Origin: Dyadobacter beijingensis DSM 21582
GTDB lineage: Bacteria; Bacteroidota; Bacteroidia; Cytophagales; Spirosomataceae
Assembly: GCF_000382205.1 (NCBI RefSeq)
Contig: NZ_KB907790.1
Location: 248,001 to 312,000 of the forward strand
Reading direction: 5' to 3'
Length of the DNA stretch: 64,000 nt
Below, one piece after another: positions 1 to 8,546 of the stretch. Positions within the stretch are counted from its first letter, which is position 1. Every line of letters starts with the position of its first letter. A program made the position numbers and the translations under genes. Below the pieces are notes generated by a model that saw nothing but the letters and a program-made list of their open reading frames with translations, was not told where the DNA came from and did no database searches.

Positions 1-626
1 GTGAAGTTGCCGAGCTTTTCGGGCAGCTTCCGTGATGCCGTACCGATACCGCCTTTCCATCCGAAACAAACGGTGCCGGTTCCCGCACCCACGTTACCTT
101 CGGCCACCGGCCCGTTTTCTGCCTGTGCCAATGCATTCAGTACGTGGTCTTTACGGACGTGGCGTCCGCGTATGTCGTTCAGCAAGCCGTCGTTAGTTTC
201 GCCGATGACCGGGTTCACAGACCTTATATTCTCATTGCCTTTCATACTCAGCGTCCAGTCGATGACCGCTTCGGCTGCGGTGGGTACGCTCAATGTGTTG
301 GTCAAAACAATGGGCGATTCGATAGTACCGAGCTCCTCTACTTGTGCATAGCCCGTCATTTTACCAAAACCATTACCGATGTACATCGCCGCCTGGACTT
401 TCTGCTGGAAGATGTTGCCATCGTGCGGGAGAATGGCCGTCACGCCCGTGCGCACGTCGGCGCCTTCGCTGATCGTCACCTGGCCTACCTTGACGCCCGC
501 CACATCGGTGATGGCATTCAATGCACCGGCAGGCATTACGCCGATTTTAATGCCGAGGTCTCGGGGACGTTTCTGGGCGGTGAGGGTGAGCGGCAACAGG
601 AGCAGGAGTGTCAGGAGGTTCTTCAT
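1..626 (-). CDS. P1/S58 family peptidase (DmpA-type aminopeptidase), 3' part outside window
   Basis: N-terminal 208 residues of a protein running off the left edge. It starts at an ATG (624-626) followed by a hydrophobic signal sequence ending near Thr-Ala-Gln (residues 16-18), so it is probably exported. The mature part has the features of the DmpA/BapA (S58) N-terminal-nucleophile hydrolases: an early segment ITDVAGVKVGQVTI, then NDIRGRHV and GPVAEGNVGAGTGTVCFGW followed by KGGIGTASR. These enzymes cleave themselves before a Ser/Thr nucleophile and release N-terminal residues from peptides, amides or beta-peptides. The nucleophile and cleavage site lie in the missing C-terminal half, so activity cannot be judged. 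It is a separate unit from the DUF4249 gene behind it, because a terminator lies in between. Family call is strong; substrate unknown. Confidence 0.85.
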   Translation of the reverse strand, partial: MKNLLTLLLLLPLTLTAQKRPRDLGIKIGVMPAGALNAITDVAGVKVGQVTISEGADVRTGVTAILPHDGNIFQQKVQAAMYIGNGFGKMTGYAQVEELGTIESPIVLTNTLSVPTAAEAVIDWTLSMKGNENIRSVNPVIGETNDGLLNDIRGRHVRKDHVLNALAQAENGPVAEGNVGAGTGTVCFGWKGGIGTASRKLPEKLGNF

Positions 627-655
627 AGGTCGAGTGATTCAGGTTGAAATATAAC

Positions 656-691
656 AAAAAATCCACTGGGAACCGGGGTCCGCCAGTGGAT
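656..691 (-). terminator. Rho-independent terminator after the DUF4249 gene
   Basis: A perfect 9-bp stem (661-669 with 683-691, ATCCACTGG/CCAGTGGAT) is followed on the minus strand by a run of T (complement of 656-660). It lies just past the stop at 715 and separates the TonB receptor/DUF4249 pair from the peptidase gene. Confidence 0.75.
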
Positions 692-714
692 ACATTCGCT
701 GTTGAAGTGTAATC

Positions 715-1638
715 TTAATCGTTGTCGGGACGGGCCTTTTCGGGGTCGATCACCGTTTCTTTGCGGCTTACGGCCGAGGTACTGAAAAATCCGAGGGCCT
801 TCGGGCCGCCTGGATTACTGTTGACGACATTCGACCGCACATTGGCGATCGGCGTGGCAAATAAGCCGCCGTTGGCCGCCTGCTCGCTTACCTGTTTCAG
901 GAATTCGAATGCTTCATAGGTAATGCTGTGCAATTCCACGCCTACTTCCGCCCCGGCCGAGTACAATGAATCGGTGGTGATGGATTCGCGCAATGGAAGG
1001 ATGAATATCAGTCCGTCGGAAGGAGCTCCGGCACCGAATGCGGCGTCATAAGCAATGGAAATGTTTACGGCCTTGTCCACCACAGCCTTGCCGCGGATCA
1101 CGGGTTTGATCCAGTACGTATCGCCGACGCCTTCGGGGTCGCGGGCGTAGAATGAGGCTACGAATCCTTCGCGAGGGCCCTTATCCGGCTCGAAAGGCCA
1201 TTTTTCATGCCGGTATACCACCGAATCAACGGTCGGAACGCGTTTCAGTTCGGATTGGGCCGTGAATGTATCGGCACCGTTCACGACTTTGAGCGAATAC
1301 GTGCGCCCTACATGCCCGAGCGTGTCGGCATTGGTTTTGCCCCAGGTGTATCTGCCGTCGCCATCGGCGTCCTCGAATTTGTACACTTTGCCCTTGTCGT
1401 CGGTCACGGTTACCGTCGCACCGGTTACCGGTTTGGGGGCGCTGTTATCGAAGTACGCTGCCGACCAGGTGAGTGTAATGGCCTGCTCGCCGGGTTGGTT
1501 GGTCAGCCAGCCGTCTACCACGAGTTGGGAAGGTGCATTGGCCGTATCGAGGTCGATCACATCCTCGCAGCTTGTAAGCGTAGCGAGCGCAAGGGCGAAC
1601 AATGCGGGGTATTTGATATATTTTAATGTTTTCATCAT
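715..1638 (-). CDS. DUF4249 family outer-membrane lipoprotein, partner of TonB receptor
   Basis: 307-residue protein with a lipoprotein signal peptide; the lipobox is LTSC with Cys24 as the likely lipidated residue. After the Cys the sequence fits DUF4249 proteins of Bacteroidota: an early LVVDGWLTN segment followed by a beta-rich domain with TGATVTVTDDKGKVYKF, resembling an Ig-like fold. Members are usually encoded beside a TonB-dependent receptor, as here, with 34 bp separating it from the receptor upstream on the same strand. By analogy with SusD-like partners it may cap or assist the receptor in taking up an unknown ligand, but this is inference. It is not SusD by sequence. A terminator follows at 656-691. 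Confidence 0.8.
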   Translation of the reverse strand: MMKTLKYIKYPALFALALATLTSCEDVIDLDTANAPSQLVVDGWLTNQPGEQAITLTWSAAYFDNSAPKPVTGATVTVTDDKGKVYKFEDADGDGRYTWGKTNADTLGHVGRTYSLKVVNGADTFTAQSELKRVPTVDSVVYRHEKWPFEPDKGPREGFVASFYARDPEGVGDTYWIKPVIRGKAVVDKAVNISIAYDAAFGAGAPSDGLIFILPLRESITTDSLYSAGAEVGVELHSITYEAFEFLKQVSEQAANGGLFATPIANVRSNVVNSNPGGPKALGFFSTSAVSRKETVIDPEKARPDND

Positions 1639-1672
1639 TGCTGTTTTCAGGCGTGATTTCCGTTGGTTGACG

Positions 1673-4036
1673 TCAGAATTTGAAATTGTAGGTAATGGAA
1701 GGAATGAAATTCCCGATCACCGAATAGCGCACCGCTTCTGTTTTGAGCGGATTATCCTCATTCACCCGCGTGTACACCGAGAACGGGTTGCGGCGGTTAT
1801 ACACATTATATACCGAGAACACCCATTCGCCTTCGCCCACTTTGAACAGCTTCCGCTTCGATTTCAAAGTCGCGGCCAAATCCAGGCGGTGGTAAGCCGG
1901 AATGCGGCTGTTGTTGCGCAGGCCATTGTAATTATTGCCGATCACAAAGCCGCCGGAAGTGTAGCGGTTGGTCGGGAAAGTGGCCGGGGTGCCGCTCTGG
2001 ATCGTGAAGTTCGACGACAGCGACAGGCGCTTTGTCAGCTCGTAAATCGCGACGGCCGTAATGTTATGCGGCTTGTCGAAGCGCGCCGGGAACCAGTCGT
2101 CATTGTTGATCGATTCTACCAGACGCTCCGTTCTGGACAATGTGTAGCTCAGCCAGCCGGTAAGCCTTCCTTTGTTTTTCTTCAGATAAAACTCCGCTCC
2201 ATAAGCGCGGCCTTTGCCGAATAGCAGGTCGCCGACAAAGTACTCGTTCAGCAGCAGGTCGGAGGCCGGCACGTAGTCGATCTGGTTGTACATTTTTTTG
2301 TAATACAATTCCACCGAAGCCTCATAGGTATTGTCCTGGAAGTTCTGGAACCAGCCTAATGCCACCTGATCGGCTTTTTCGGGCTTGATATGGATGCCGC
2401 TCAATGTCCACACGTCGAGCGGGGAGCTGGCTGCCGTGTTGGAAAGCAAATGCAGGTATTGCGAGGTGCGGTTATAGCTGGCCTTGATGGACGCATTGCT
2501 CGTGATGCCGATATTCAATGCGGCGCGCGGTTCCAGGTTCCCGTAGCTCTTGATCACATCGCCGCGTTTGTACTCGGTCCCCGGAAAAACGGGGTCCTTA
2601 CGCTTGCCCTTCTCGGTACCTGCGTATTCGTATTCGGTGGCCGGGCCGAGGCTGCGGAAATAAGAGTAACGTACGCCGTATTGCAGTGAAATGCGGTCGC
2701 CGAATTTCAGTTCGTTGCCTACATATAATGCGGATTCATCGGCATAACGCGGTTCGAGGCTGATATCCTGCATGTCGCCTTCCGAAACGAAGGTCGCTTT
2801 GCCGGGGCGTGTATCATAGTAAATGTACTGGCCGCCGAACGTCAGCTGGTTGTTAGGGGTGATGTAATAGGTAAAATCAGGTTTGATGCTCGTGCTGATG
2901 ATCTTCGATTTCCAGTCGAACTTATCCTTGGCATCGGGCTTGTTCTGGTTCTGGCCGAGGTTATAGTCGTAATTGCTGTAATAGCCGGTCAGGTTCATGA
3001 ACAGCTTGTTGGAAAAAATGTGGTTCCAGCGCGCTGTGGCCGTAGCATTACCCCAGCCGAAGCCGAAATCGCCGCCGCCGAACACATCTTTTCCGAAATA
3101 ACCCGATGCGTAGAAGGTATCCTTGTTACCCAATTGATAATTCACCTTCGCCGTCAGATCATAGAAATAGAATTTCGAATCCTTCAAATCCGAGTTCAGG
3201 AAAGGTTTGGCCAGAATATCAATGTACGAACGACGTCCTGCCACGATGAACGACCCTTTTCCCTTAGCAAACGGCTGCTCATAGGTCAAACGGGAGAATA
3301 TCGAACCGATACCGCCGTTGATCTCCCGTTTTTTGGCATTACCTTCTTTCATACGTACGTCGAGAATAGAAGAAATCCGACCGCCGTATTGTGAAGGAAT
3401 ACCGCCTTTGATCAGCTTCACATCTTTCACGGCATCCGGATTGAAGACCGAGAAGAAGCCGAACAGGTGGGACGAGTTGTAAACCGGCGCTTCATCGAGG
3501 AGTACCAGGTTTTGCGAAACATCGCCCCCGCGCACGTTGAAGCCCGACGCGCCCTCACCGACGGTCGTTACGCCGGGAAGCAGCTGAATGCTGCGGATCA
3601 GGTCCACCTCGCCGAGCAATGCGGGCATTTTGCGGATGGTTTTCATTTCCACCTTGTTCACCGACATTTCGATGCTGCGCACATTCTCGTCCTCTTTCTG
3701 CGTCGAAATCGTTACCTCGGAAAGTTGGTTGCTTTCGTCGGACATTTCAATGCTGACGGTCTTGTCGCCGTCGAGCACCACTTCGCGGGTCACTTTCTGG
3801 TAACCGATGTAGGTAAACACGAGCGTGTACTTGCCATCGGGAAGGGTGAGCGAGTAGAAACCGTAGGGGTTGGTCACGACGCCGGTTTCGGCTTCACGCA
3901 CGTAGACCGACACGCCGATGAGGCCTTCCCCATTCGAGTTGTCTTTCACGTACCCGCTCACCGAATGCCGGTTTTGTGCAAGGGCCGGCAGGCTGATCAA
4001 GGCTAATAGAAGGCATTTGAGTATGCTGTTTTTCAT
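1673..4036 (-). CDS. TonB-dependent outer-membrane receptor with N-terminal carboxypeptidase-regulatory-like domain
   Basis: 787 residues with a signal peptide ending at LPALAQ (about residue 20). Residues 25-105 form a carboxypeptidase-D-regulatory-like domain (SGYVKDNSNGEGLIGVSVYV, then GFYSLTLPDGKYTLVFTYIGY), typical of Bacteroidota receptors. The plug domain follows, with the segment LLPGVTTVGEGASGFNVRGG and LVLLDEAPVYN, then a 22-strand-type barrel ending in an aromatic-rich C-terminus (PSITYNFKF). At 787 residues it is shorter than SusC proteins (about 1000), and no SusD gene is present; the DUF4249 lipoprotein downstream replaces it. It would import a ligand across the outer membrane using TonB-ExbBD energy. 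Nothing in the window reveals the ligand. The gene is first in a two-gene operon. Confidence 0.92.
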   Translation of the reverse strand: MKNSILKCLLLALISLPALAQNRHSVSGYVKDNSNGEGLIGVSVYVREAETGVVTNPYGFYSLTLPDGKYTLVFTYIGYQKVTREVVLDGDKTVSIEMSDESNQLSEVTISTQKEDENVRSIEMSVNKVEMKTIRKMPALLGEVDLIRSIQLLPGVTTVGEGASGFNVRGGDVSQNLVLLDEAPVYNSSHLFGFFSVFNPDAVKDVKLIKGGIPSQYGGRISSILDVRMKEGNAKKREINGGIGSIFSRLTYEQPFAKGKGSFIVAGRRSYIDILAKPFLNSDLKDSKFYFYDLTAKVNYQLGNKDTFYASGYFGKDVFGGGDFGFGWGNATATARWNHIFSNKLFMNLTGYYSNYDYNLGQNQNKPDAKDKFDWKSKIISTSIKPDFTYYITPNNQLTFGGQYIYYDTRPGKATFVSEGDMQDISLEPRYADESALYVGNELKFGDRISLQYGVRYSYFRSLGPATEYEYAGTEKGKRKDPVFPGTEYKRGDVIKSYGNLEPRAALNIGITSNASIKASYNRTSQYLHLLSNTAASSPLDVWTLSGIHIKPEKADQVALGWFQNFQDNTYEASVELYYKKMYNQIDYVPASDLLLNEYFVGDLLFGKGRAYGAEFYLKKNKGRLTGWLSYTLSRTERLVESINNDDWFPARFDKPHNITAVAIYELTKRLSLSSNFTIQSGTPATFPTNRYTSGGFVIGNNYNGLRNNSRIPAYHRLDLAATLKSKRKLFKVGEGEWVFSVYNVYNRRNPFSVYTRVNEDNPLKTEAVRYSVIGNFIPSITYNFKF

Positions 4037-4184
4037 GGACTGGATTGGTTACTTCAAATTGGTTTATGTTGGTGTGGACGAAAAGCCATGCAATGTATCA
4101 GACGTACAAATTGAATTTTTCCTTTTCTCCGAGACAACTTAGTGTGGATATACCCCCTGCACATTTGAAAAAAATATTTCAGCA

Positions 4185-4319
4185 ATGGTTACAAAGGCGG
4201 ACAAAGCACGTGTTAATCAGCCTAAAATGACAGCAAAAAATGATGAACTGGTAAAAAACCTGAATAAATGGCGGGAAGGGTCAAGTGAAACCGCAAATGG
4301 GGCAATAGTACTATTTTAG
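4185..4319 (+). CDS. Possible 44-residue protein, convergent with folK
   Basis: An ATG at 4185 opens a 44-codon frame (starts MVTKADKARVNQPK, ends AIVLF) that stops at 4317-4319, overlapping the last four bases of folK on the other strand. It is lysine- and asparagine-rich and hydrophilic and has no recognisable domain. The surrounding 279-bp gap between the TonB receptor and folK holds no other signal. It may be chance; listed because it is the only open frame filling the gap. Confidence 0.15.
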   Translation: MVTKADKARVNQPKMTAKNDELVKNLNKWREGSSETANGAIVLF

Positions 4320-4807
4320 GATATTTTTGATACTTCGGAGGTGTCGGGGCATTGCTCCAGCAATTGGGCGGAGGTTTTCTGTAAAAGCGGGTGAATAAAA
4401 TCCGGCGCGATTTCGGCGAGCGGCGCCAGTACGAAACGGCGGTCCTGGATGCGAGGGTGCGGTAATGTCAGTCGAGCGCTGTCCATGACGGTAGCACTGA
4501 AATAAAGGATGTCGATGTCGATCACCCGTGCGCCCCAGCGCTCGTAACGTACGCGCCCGAGGTCGTGCTCGATGTTGAGGATAATCCTGAGCAAATCCTC
4601 AGGCAGGAGGGAGGTAGCGATTTCGAGTACCTGGTTGAGGAATGCGGGCTGGTCGGTGATGCCCCACGGCTCGGTTTCGTAAATGGCCGATTGCGCGGTA
4701 ATGCTGCCAGCCTGCTGTGCAATGGCCTCCCGCGCGGCCGCGAGTACCTGCGGGCGATCTCCGAGATTAGAGCCTAACAACAGAAAGACCTGGCCGGTTG
4801 CTGCCAT
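4316..4807 (-). CDS. folK: 2-amino-4-hydroxy-6-hydroxymethyldihydropteridine pyrophosphokinase
   Basis: 163 residues from the ATG at 4805-4807; a GTG one codon earlier is also in frame, but the ATG is preferred. HPPK transfers pyrophosphate from ATP to 6-hydroxymethyl-7,8-dihydropterin, a cytoplasmic step of folate synthesis. Visible signatures are the N-terminal LLLGSNLGDR, the ETEPWGITDQPAFLNQV segment, the magnesium-binding DIDILYF and the HPRIQDRRFVLAPLAEIAPDF motif. Length is normal for a monofunctional enzyme (about 160). It lies after rpmB on the same strand but a strong terminator (4837-4871) stands between them, so it probably has its own promoter or depends on read-through. Confidence 0.93.
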   Translation of the reverse strand: MAATGQVFLLLGSNLGDRPQVLAAAREAIAQQAGSITAQSAIYETEPWGITDQPAFLNQVLEIATSLLPEDLLRIILNIEHDLGRVRYERWGARVIDIDILYFSATVMDSARLTLPHPRIQDRRFVLAPLAEIAPDFIHPLLQKTSAQLLEQCPDTSEVSKIS

Positions 4808-4836
4808 CACGAAATAGGTTTGGAATACAATTCACG

Positions 4837-4871
4837 AAAAAAAGGACTTCCCGATGGAGGAAAGTCCTTTT
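4837..4871 (-). terminator. Terminator between rpmB and folK
   Basis: A stem of AAAAGGACTT-CC (4840-4851) with GGAAAGTCCTTTT (4859-4871), one bulged base, is followed on the minus strand by seven T residues. It should end rpmB transcription 24 bp after the stop. The plus direction also has a short T run, so it may work both ways. Confidence 0.75.
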
Positions 4872-4894
4872 CCAATAAATTCGTAAAATTCCTT

Positions 4895-5134
4895 TTAGAA
4901 CGTAAGCGTTCCTTTGTCGTATGCTTTTTGTATAGTTGCTTCGATACCGTTCTTGTTGATGGTACGAAGAGCAGAAGCTGCTACTTTCAACGTAACCCAC
5001 TCTCCTGATGAAGGAAGGAAGAAACGTTTCTTTTGCAAATTCGGATAGAATTTACGTTTTGTTTTATTGTTAGCGTGAGAAACGTTATTTCCGACGCGAG
5101 TTCTTTTACCTGTTATTTGACAAACCTTAGCCAT
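4895..5134 (-). CDS. rpmB: 50S ribosomal protein L28
   Basis: 79 residues, normal for L28 of this phylum. It begins MAKVCQITGKRTRVGNNVSHANNKTKRKF-type sequence (residues 1-29), the classic L28 start, followed by a FYPNLQKKRFF segment and a basic C-terminal half. It is a structural protein of the large ribosomal subunit. In many Bacteroidota rpmB is followed by rpmG (L33) and a DUF4295 gene; here it stands alone and is followed by a terminator. A minus-strand CATCTTTG about 30 bp upstream (5162-5169) resembles the TAnnTTTG promoter box with one mismatch. Confidence 0.97.
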   Translation of the reverse strand: MAKVCQITGKRTRVGNNVSHANNKTKRKFYPNLQKKRFFLPSSGEWVTLKVAASALRTINKNGIEATIQKAYDKGTLTF

Positions 5135-5226
5135 GACTTACAATTTTTCCAAATGAGGGTGCAAAGATGCGTAATTAATTTTTTTTGAGCAAGTAACGAC
5201 AAAATAAATTTTCAGAAAACTGCATT

Positions 5227-5913
5227 TTACCACCTCATTCTGAACCCGACACCGTGCACATTGTCGATGCGGATGTCGGGGTCGCCGGAGAGATATTTGC
5301 GTAGCCGCGAAATGAAAACATCGAGGCTTCGGCCCATAAAATAGTCGTCGTCGCCCCATATGGCCTTCAAAAGTTCGTCGCGGCGGATCACCTGTTCGGT
5401 GCGCTCGGCCATGAATTTGAGCACCTCGGCTTCGCGGAAAGTGAGGCTCTGCGATTTGCCGTCGAGGGTTAATGTCAGTTTTTGAAAATCGAATACATAT
5501 TTTCCTATCTGCTTGCTGCCCGGTTTGACCACCAATATCGAATCAGCTTTGCTGCGGCGCAGAAACACGTCGATGCGCAGTTTGAGCTCTTCGATGCTGA
5601 ATGGCTTGGTAATATAGTCGTCCGCGCCCAGTTTGAGGCCTTTGATCTTGTCTTCCTGCATCGAGCGCGCGGAAAGGAAGAGAATGGGCACCTGGCTGTC
5701 GGAAGCGCGGATTTTTTCGGCTAACGTGAAACCGTCCATTTTCGGCAGCATAATGTCGAGCACGCAGATGTCGAAGTGTTCCTTACCAAAGAAATCGAGC
5801 GCTTCGGCGCCGTCTGTGGCGTGCACTACTTCATAATCGTATTCTTCGAGATTGTCTTTGGTGGCAAATGCAAGATTGGGGTCGTCTTCGACGTACAGGA
5901 TTCTCTTTTTCAT
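5227..5913 (-). CDS. OmpR/PhoB-type response regulator
   Basis: 228 residues from the ATG at 5911-5913, whose first bases overlap the TGA of the histidine kinase (TGATG); a TTG one codon earlier is less likely. The receiver domain (1-115) has the acidic pair in VEDDPN, the phospho-acceptor Asp53 in VLDIMLPKMDGF and the conserved Lys103 in YITKPF. Residues 130-228 are a winged-helix DNA-binding domain ending in FISRLRKYLSG and NVHGVGFRM. It should bind promoter DNA when phosphorylated by the kinase encoded directly upstream. Its targets are unknown; the short inverted repeat at 7175-7199 upstream of the kinase could be one. Confidence 0.95.
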   Translation of the reverse strand: MKKRILYVEDDPNLAFATKDNLEEYDYEVVHATDGAEALDFFGKEHFDICVLDIMLPKMDGFTLAEKIRASDSQVPILFLSARSMQEDKIKGLKLGADDYITKPFSIEELKLRIDVFLRRSKADSILVVKPGSKQIGKYVFDFQKLTLTLDGKSQSLTFREAEVLKFMAERTEQVIRRDELLKAIWGDDDYFMGRSLDVFISRLRKYLSGDPDIRIDNVHGVGFRMRW

Positions 5914-7163
5914 CAAGCGTGTTTCTGCGGAATAGTGATTTTGAACGTACTGCCTTTGCCCAGGGCGCTTTCCAGGCCGAGGTGCCAGTGATGGGCACGC
6001 ACGATCTGTTTGACATAACTCAGCCCGATCCCGAAGCCTTTCACATTGTGCACATCACCGTACGGAATGCGGAAAAACTGGTTGAAAACCTTCTTCTGGT
6101 ACTCGGGCGCGATGCCGATGCCCTGGTCTCTGACTGCAATAACGAGGTTTTTGCCCTTATTGTATGTCTCCACGACCACATCCGGCACGTCGTCGGAGTA
6201 TTTCAATGCATTATCGACGAGGTTGCTGATCAGGCAGCGCAAATGGAACGGGTCGGCGTCGATGAGGTGATCCGCCGCGTTGGCCTGAAACCTTACTTTA
6301 CTTTCATAAGGTAATAGGATGCTTTCGATCATTTGCCGGGCGTCGAGCCTTTCTTTTTGCAGGGTCAATGCATTCCGTTCAGCCTTGGCCATCGAGAGCA
6401 CCATTTCCACCTGGCCCTGCAAGCGAAGGATTTCGTCCTGTACAATCTGTACGTAGCGTTTATGGCGCGTGGGCTGCGTCACGATATTGTCGGAATTGAG
6501 CACATCGGCCGCAATGCGGATGGTAGAAATAGGCGTTTGCAGCTCGTGGGTCATGTTATTAACAAAATCGCGCTGCACCTCCGAAAGCTGTTTCTGCCTT
6601 AAAATCACAAACAATGCATAAGCGAAGAACGATACCGCCACGAGCACCAGCCCCGAAGACCAGATGGCCCCGCTGATGCTTCCGGCGAAATAGGTTTCCT
6701 GCTGTGGAAAGCGCACGCCGAAGTAGTAGGGGTATTTTTCGGTTTTAATCCAATTGGTGGTCTTGGTGGGCGCTTTGTCGTTGTTCTTCGTGCTCAGCGA
6801 CATGCCGTACCGGATGCGGTTGGTGGTACAATCGTAAATACCTATCTCGAAATCCGCGATCAGGTTATGTTTCTGGAAACTGTCCTTGATGAAATGTTCC
6901 AGCACTTCGGGCTGGGTGGTGGCATTGGTGTTAACGAGGAAATACTCGGGCGAAAGCTGCTCCACGGGGTTCGTCGTCTGCATGACGCCGCAAACATGCG
7001 CCAGCTTTCCGGCTACGTCCTGCAAGGCCACATGTGCATTCTGATTAAACTGCCGGTGCCGAAGGTCCAGGGCCTGTTTTACCCAGTAAATCTGCGTGAT
7101 AACGACGCCGATAATGAGCAGGGCCGAAAAAACCGTGAGGGATTGAATGGTACGTCTTGACAT
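5913..7163 (-). CDS. Sensor histidine kinase, two transmembrane segments
   Basis: 416 residues. One membrane helix at about 8-28 and a second at 171-190 enclose a periplasmic sensor of about 140 residues containing two Cys (59 and 112). The cytoplasmic part starts with HisKA, with the phosphorylated His206 in NNMTHELQTPIS, followed by a HATPase_c domain with an N-box (LISNLVDNALKYSDD), G1 (RDQGIGIAPEYQ) and G2 (GFGIGLSYVKQI). It is translationally coupled to the response regulator through TGATG, so the two form a cognate pair. No HAMP domain is evident between the second helix and HisKA. The stimulus cannot be inferred from sequence. Confidence 0.95.
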   Translation of the reverse strand: MSRRTIQSLTVFSALLIIGVVITQIYWVKQALDLRHRQFNQNAHVALQDVAGKLAHVCGVMQTTNPVEQLSPEYFLVNTNATTQPEVLEHFIKDSFQKHNLIADFEIGIYDCTTNRIRYGMSLSTKNNDKAPTKTTNWIKTEKYPYYFGVRFPQQETYFAGSISGAIWSSGLVLVAVSFFAYALFVILRQKQLSEVQRDFVNNMTHELQTPISTIRIAADVLNSDNIVTQPTRHKRYVQIVQDEILRLQGQVEMVLSMAKAERNALTLQKERLDARQMIESILLPYESKVRFQANAADHLIDADPFHLRCLISNLVDNALKYSDDVPDVVVETYNKGKNLVIAVRDQGIGIAPEYQKKVFNQFFRIPYGDVHNVKGFGIGLSYVKQIVRAHHWHLGLESALGKGSTFKITIPQKHA

Positions 7164-7174
7164 AACTTACTCGA

Positions 7175-7199
7175 AATGACCATTAAATATAAGGTCATT
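7175..7199. promoter_or_regulatory. Inverted repeat upstream of the two-component operon
   Basis: AATGACC (7175-7181) and GGTCATT (7193-7199) form a perfect 7-bp inverted repeat with an 11-bp AT-rich spacer, ending 12 bp upstream of the kinase start codon. Position and form suit a dimeric regulator such as the downstream response regulator, but no promoter box is clear here, so the role is a guess. Confidence 0.3.
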
Positions 7200-7268
7200 C
7201 ATCCAATTAAACAGCCGTGCCAGCCGTAACATGACCGGCGGGGCGGTGTTTAACATTTCATTAACTTT

Positions 7269-8141
7269 TTATATCTCAATATCCGCCAGGTGGTAGCCGA
7301 TCAGTCCTTCCAAGGGCGATTTTAAAATGCGGCCCGTGCGCAGGCCGTTGCTTTCTACCACTTCGCGGAGAATGTCCTGGTAATAATAGGCAATGGAGCC
7401 GGTGAAATGCACGGGATAGTCGGCCGCGTTCGCATGTTTCAGCACATATTTATTTACAAATGCCCCGAACGCATTTTTCAAAAGTACCTGCATGAATTCG
7501 TGCGCCCGGTGCGCTGCGATAAATTTGGAAAACGACGCGAAATACCGGTTAGGATAAGGCTTTTTATAGGCATGATCGAGCACCGTGAGGCGGTCCAGGC
7601 CGGGATAATCCTGGATAAAAAGCGCGTGCAGTTCCTGCGGCAGCTCGTTTTGCAGGTAATGTACGACCAATGTTTTGCCCAAATAAGACCCGCTCCCTTC
7701 GTCACCCAGCCAGAAACCCAGCGAACCGATGGAATGCGTCACGCGGCGACCGTCGAAGAACGCATTGTTCGCGCCCGTGCCTAATATGCACGCAAGCCCG
7801 GCCTCGTGCCCGCACAGCCCGCGCGCGGCCCCGAGCATGTCCGAAGCCACCTCCACGACCGACGCGGAAGGGAAGCAATGCTTCAATGCATTGGTAACCG
7901 GCATGCTGGATTTCTCGTCGGCACAGCCTGCGCCGTAGAAATGTATTTCCCGGATATCGGCTCCGATGTGGGGCAATACCTGGCTTTGCAGCACGGGGAT
8001 GATCTCTTCGGTGGTCTGGTAGAATGGGTTAATGCCCGCCGACTGGACCGTTAAATAATTGCCGCTTTGCTGCGTGTCGATGCAGGCCCAGTCTGTTTTG
8101 GTGGAACCGCTGTCGGCGATGAGGATGTATCGGGAAGCCAT
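7269..8141 (-). CDS. BadF/BadG/BcrA/BcrD-family ATPase, N-acetylglucosamine kinase-like
   Basis: 290 residues of the actin-like ASKHA fold. The phosphate-binding loop is at the N-terminus (LIADSGSTKTDWACID), and a second nucleotide motif ACILGTGANNAFFDG lies near residue 120, followed by GSLGFWLGDEGSGSYLGK. This layout matches the single-domain GlcNAc-kinase-like proteins common in Bacteroidota, which phosphorylate amino sugars for peptidoglycan recycling or salvage. The exact sugar is not shown by the sequence. It lies 105 bp upstream of the histidine kinase's start on the same strand and about 30 bp beyond the cytochrome b5-like gene's stop, so it may be cotranscribed with the latter. Confidence 0.85.
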   Translation of the reverse strand: MASRYILIADSGSTKTDWACIDTQQSGNYLTVQSAGINPFYQTTEEIIPVLQSQVLPHIGADIREIHFYGAGCADEKSSMPVTNALKHCFPSASVVEVASDMLGAARGLCGHEAGLACILGTGANNAFFDGRRVTHSIGSLGFWLGDEGSGSYLGKTLVVHYLQNELPQELHALFIQDYPGLDRLTVLDHAYKKPYPNRYFASFSKFIAAHRAHEFMQVLLKNAFGAFVNKYVLKHANAADYPVHFTGSIAYYYQDILREVVESNGLRTGRILKSPLEGLIGYHLADIEI

Positions 8142-8170
8142 GAAGGATGTTTCGGCGTAATGTGAAAGGG

Positions 8171-8407
8171 TTATTCGGGCAGTTGCAGCTTGCCGATGAT
8201 ATTGAAACGCTCGAAAACGCGTTCGGTATGGGGGGCGTCGCCGAGCTCTTTGGTGAGGTCCTGGCCCGCCCAGTGCTCATAATGATGGCCATTGCGCCAG
8301 AGCCGAGAAGCGCTCACGTCGTAAATCATTCCTTTATAGGCACACCAGATTTCCTCCCTGTCCTGTCCGTTCCGAAGCGCCAGTTGTGCCCTGGTATATA
8401 CTTTCAT
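8171..8407 (-). CDS. Cytochrome b5-like heme/steroid-binding domain protein
   Basis: 78 residues from the ATG at 8405-8407; a TTG seven codons upstream is in frame but less likely. The whole protein is one small domain of the predicted heme/steroid-binding family: it starts MKVYTRAQLALRNGQ, then has YKGMIYDVSAS, LWRNGHHYEHWAGQDLT and ELGDAPHTERVF. His residues in the RNGHHYEHWAG and APH segments are candidate heme ligands. There is no signal peptide or membrane helix, so it should be cytoplasmic. Related proteins occur in many bacteria and archaea without known function. It lies about 30 bp before the sugar-kinase-like gene. Confidence 0.8.
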   Translation of the reverse strand: MKVYTRAQLALRNGQDREEIWCAYKGMIYDVSASRLWRNGHHYEHWAGQDLTKELGDAPHTERVFERFNIIGKLQLPE

Positions 8408-8546
8408 TCGTTTGGTTTTAGCGCGCAATTTAGCGATAAGGGTATTCCGTTGGAAAATTAAGAAGCGATCTGCAATGATTATTTTGATTATAAGACTAAA
8501 AAGTAAGAACTTGGCGTTCTGAAAAGAGATTCACGAAAAATAAAAT

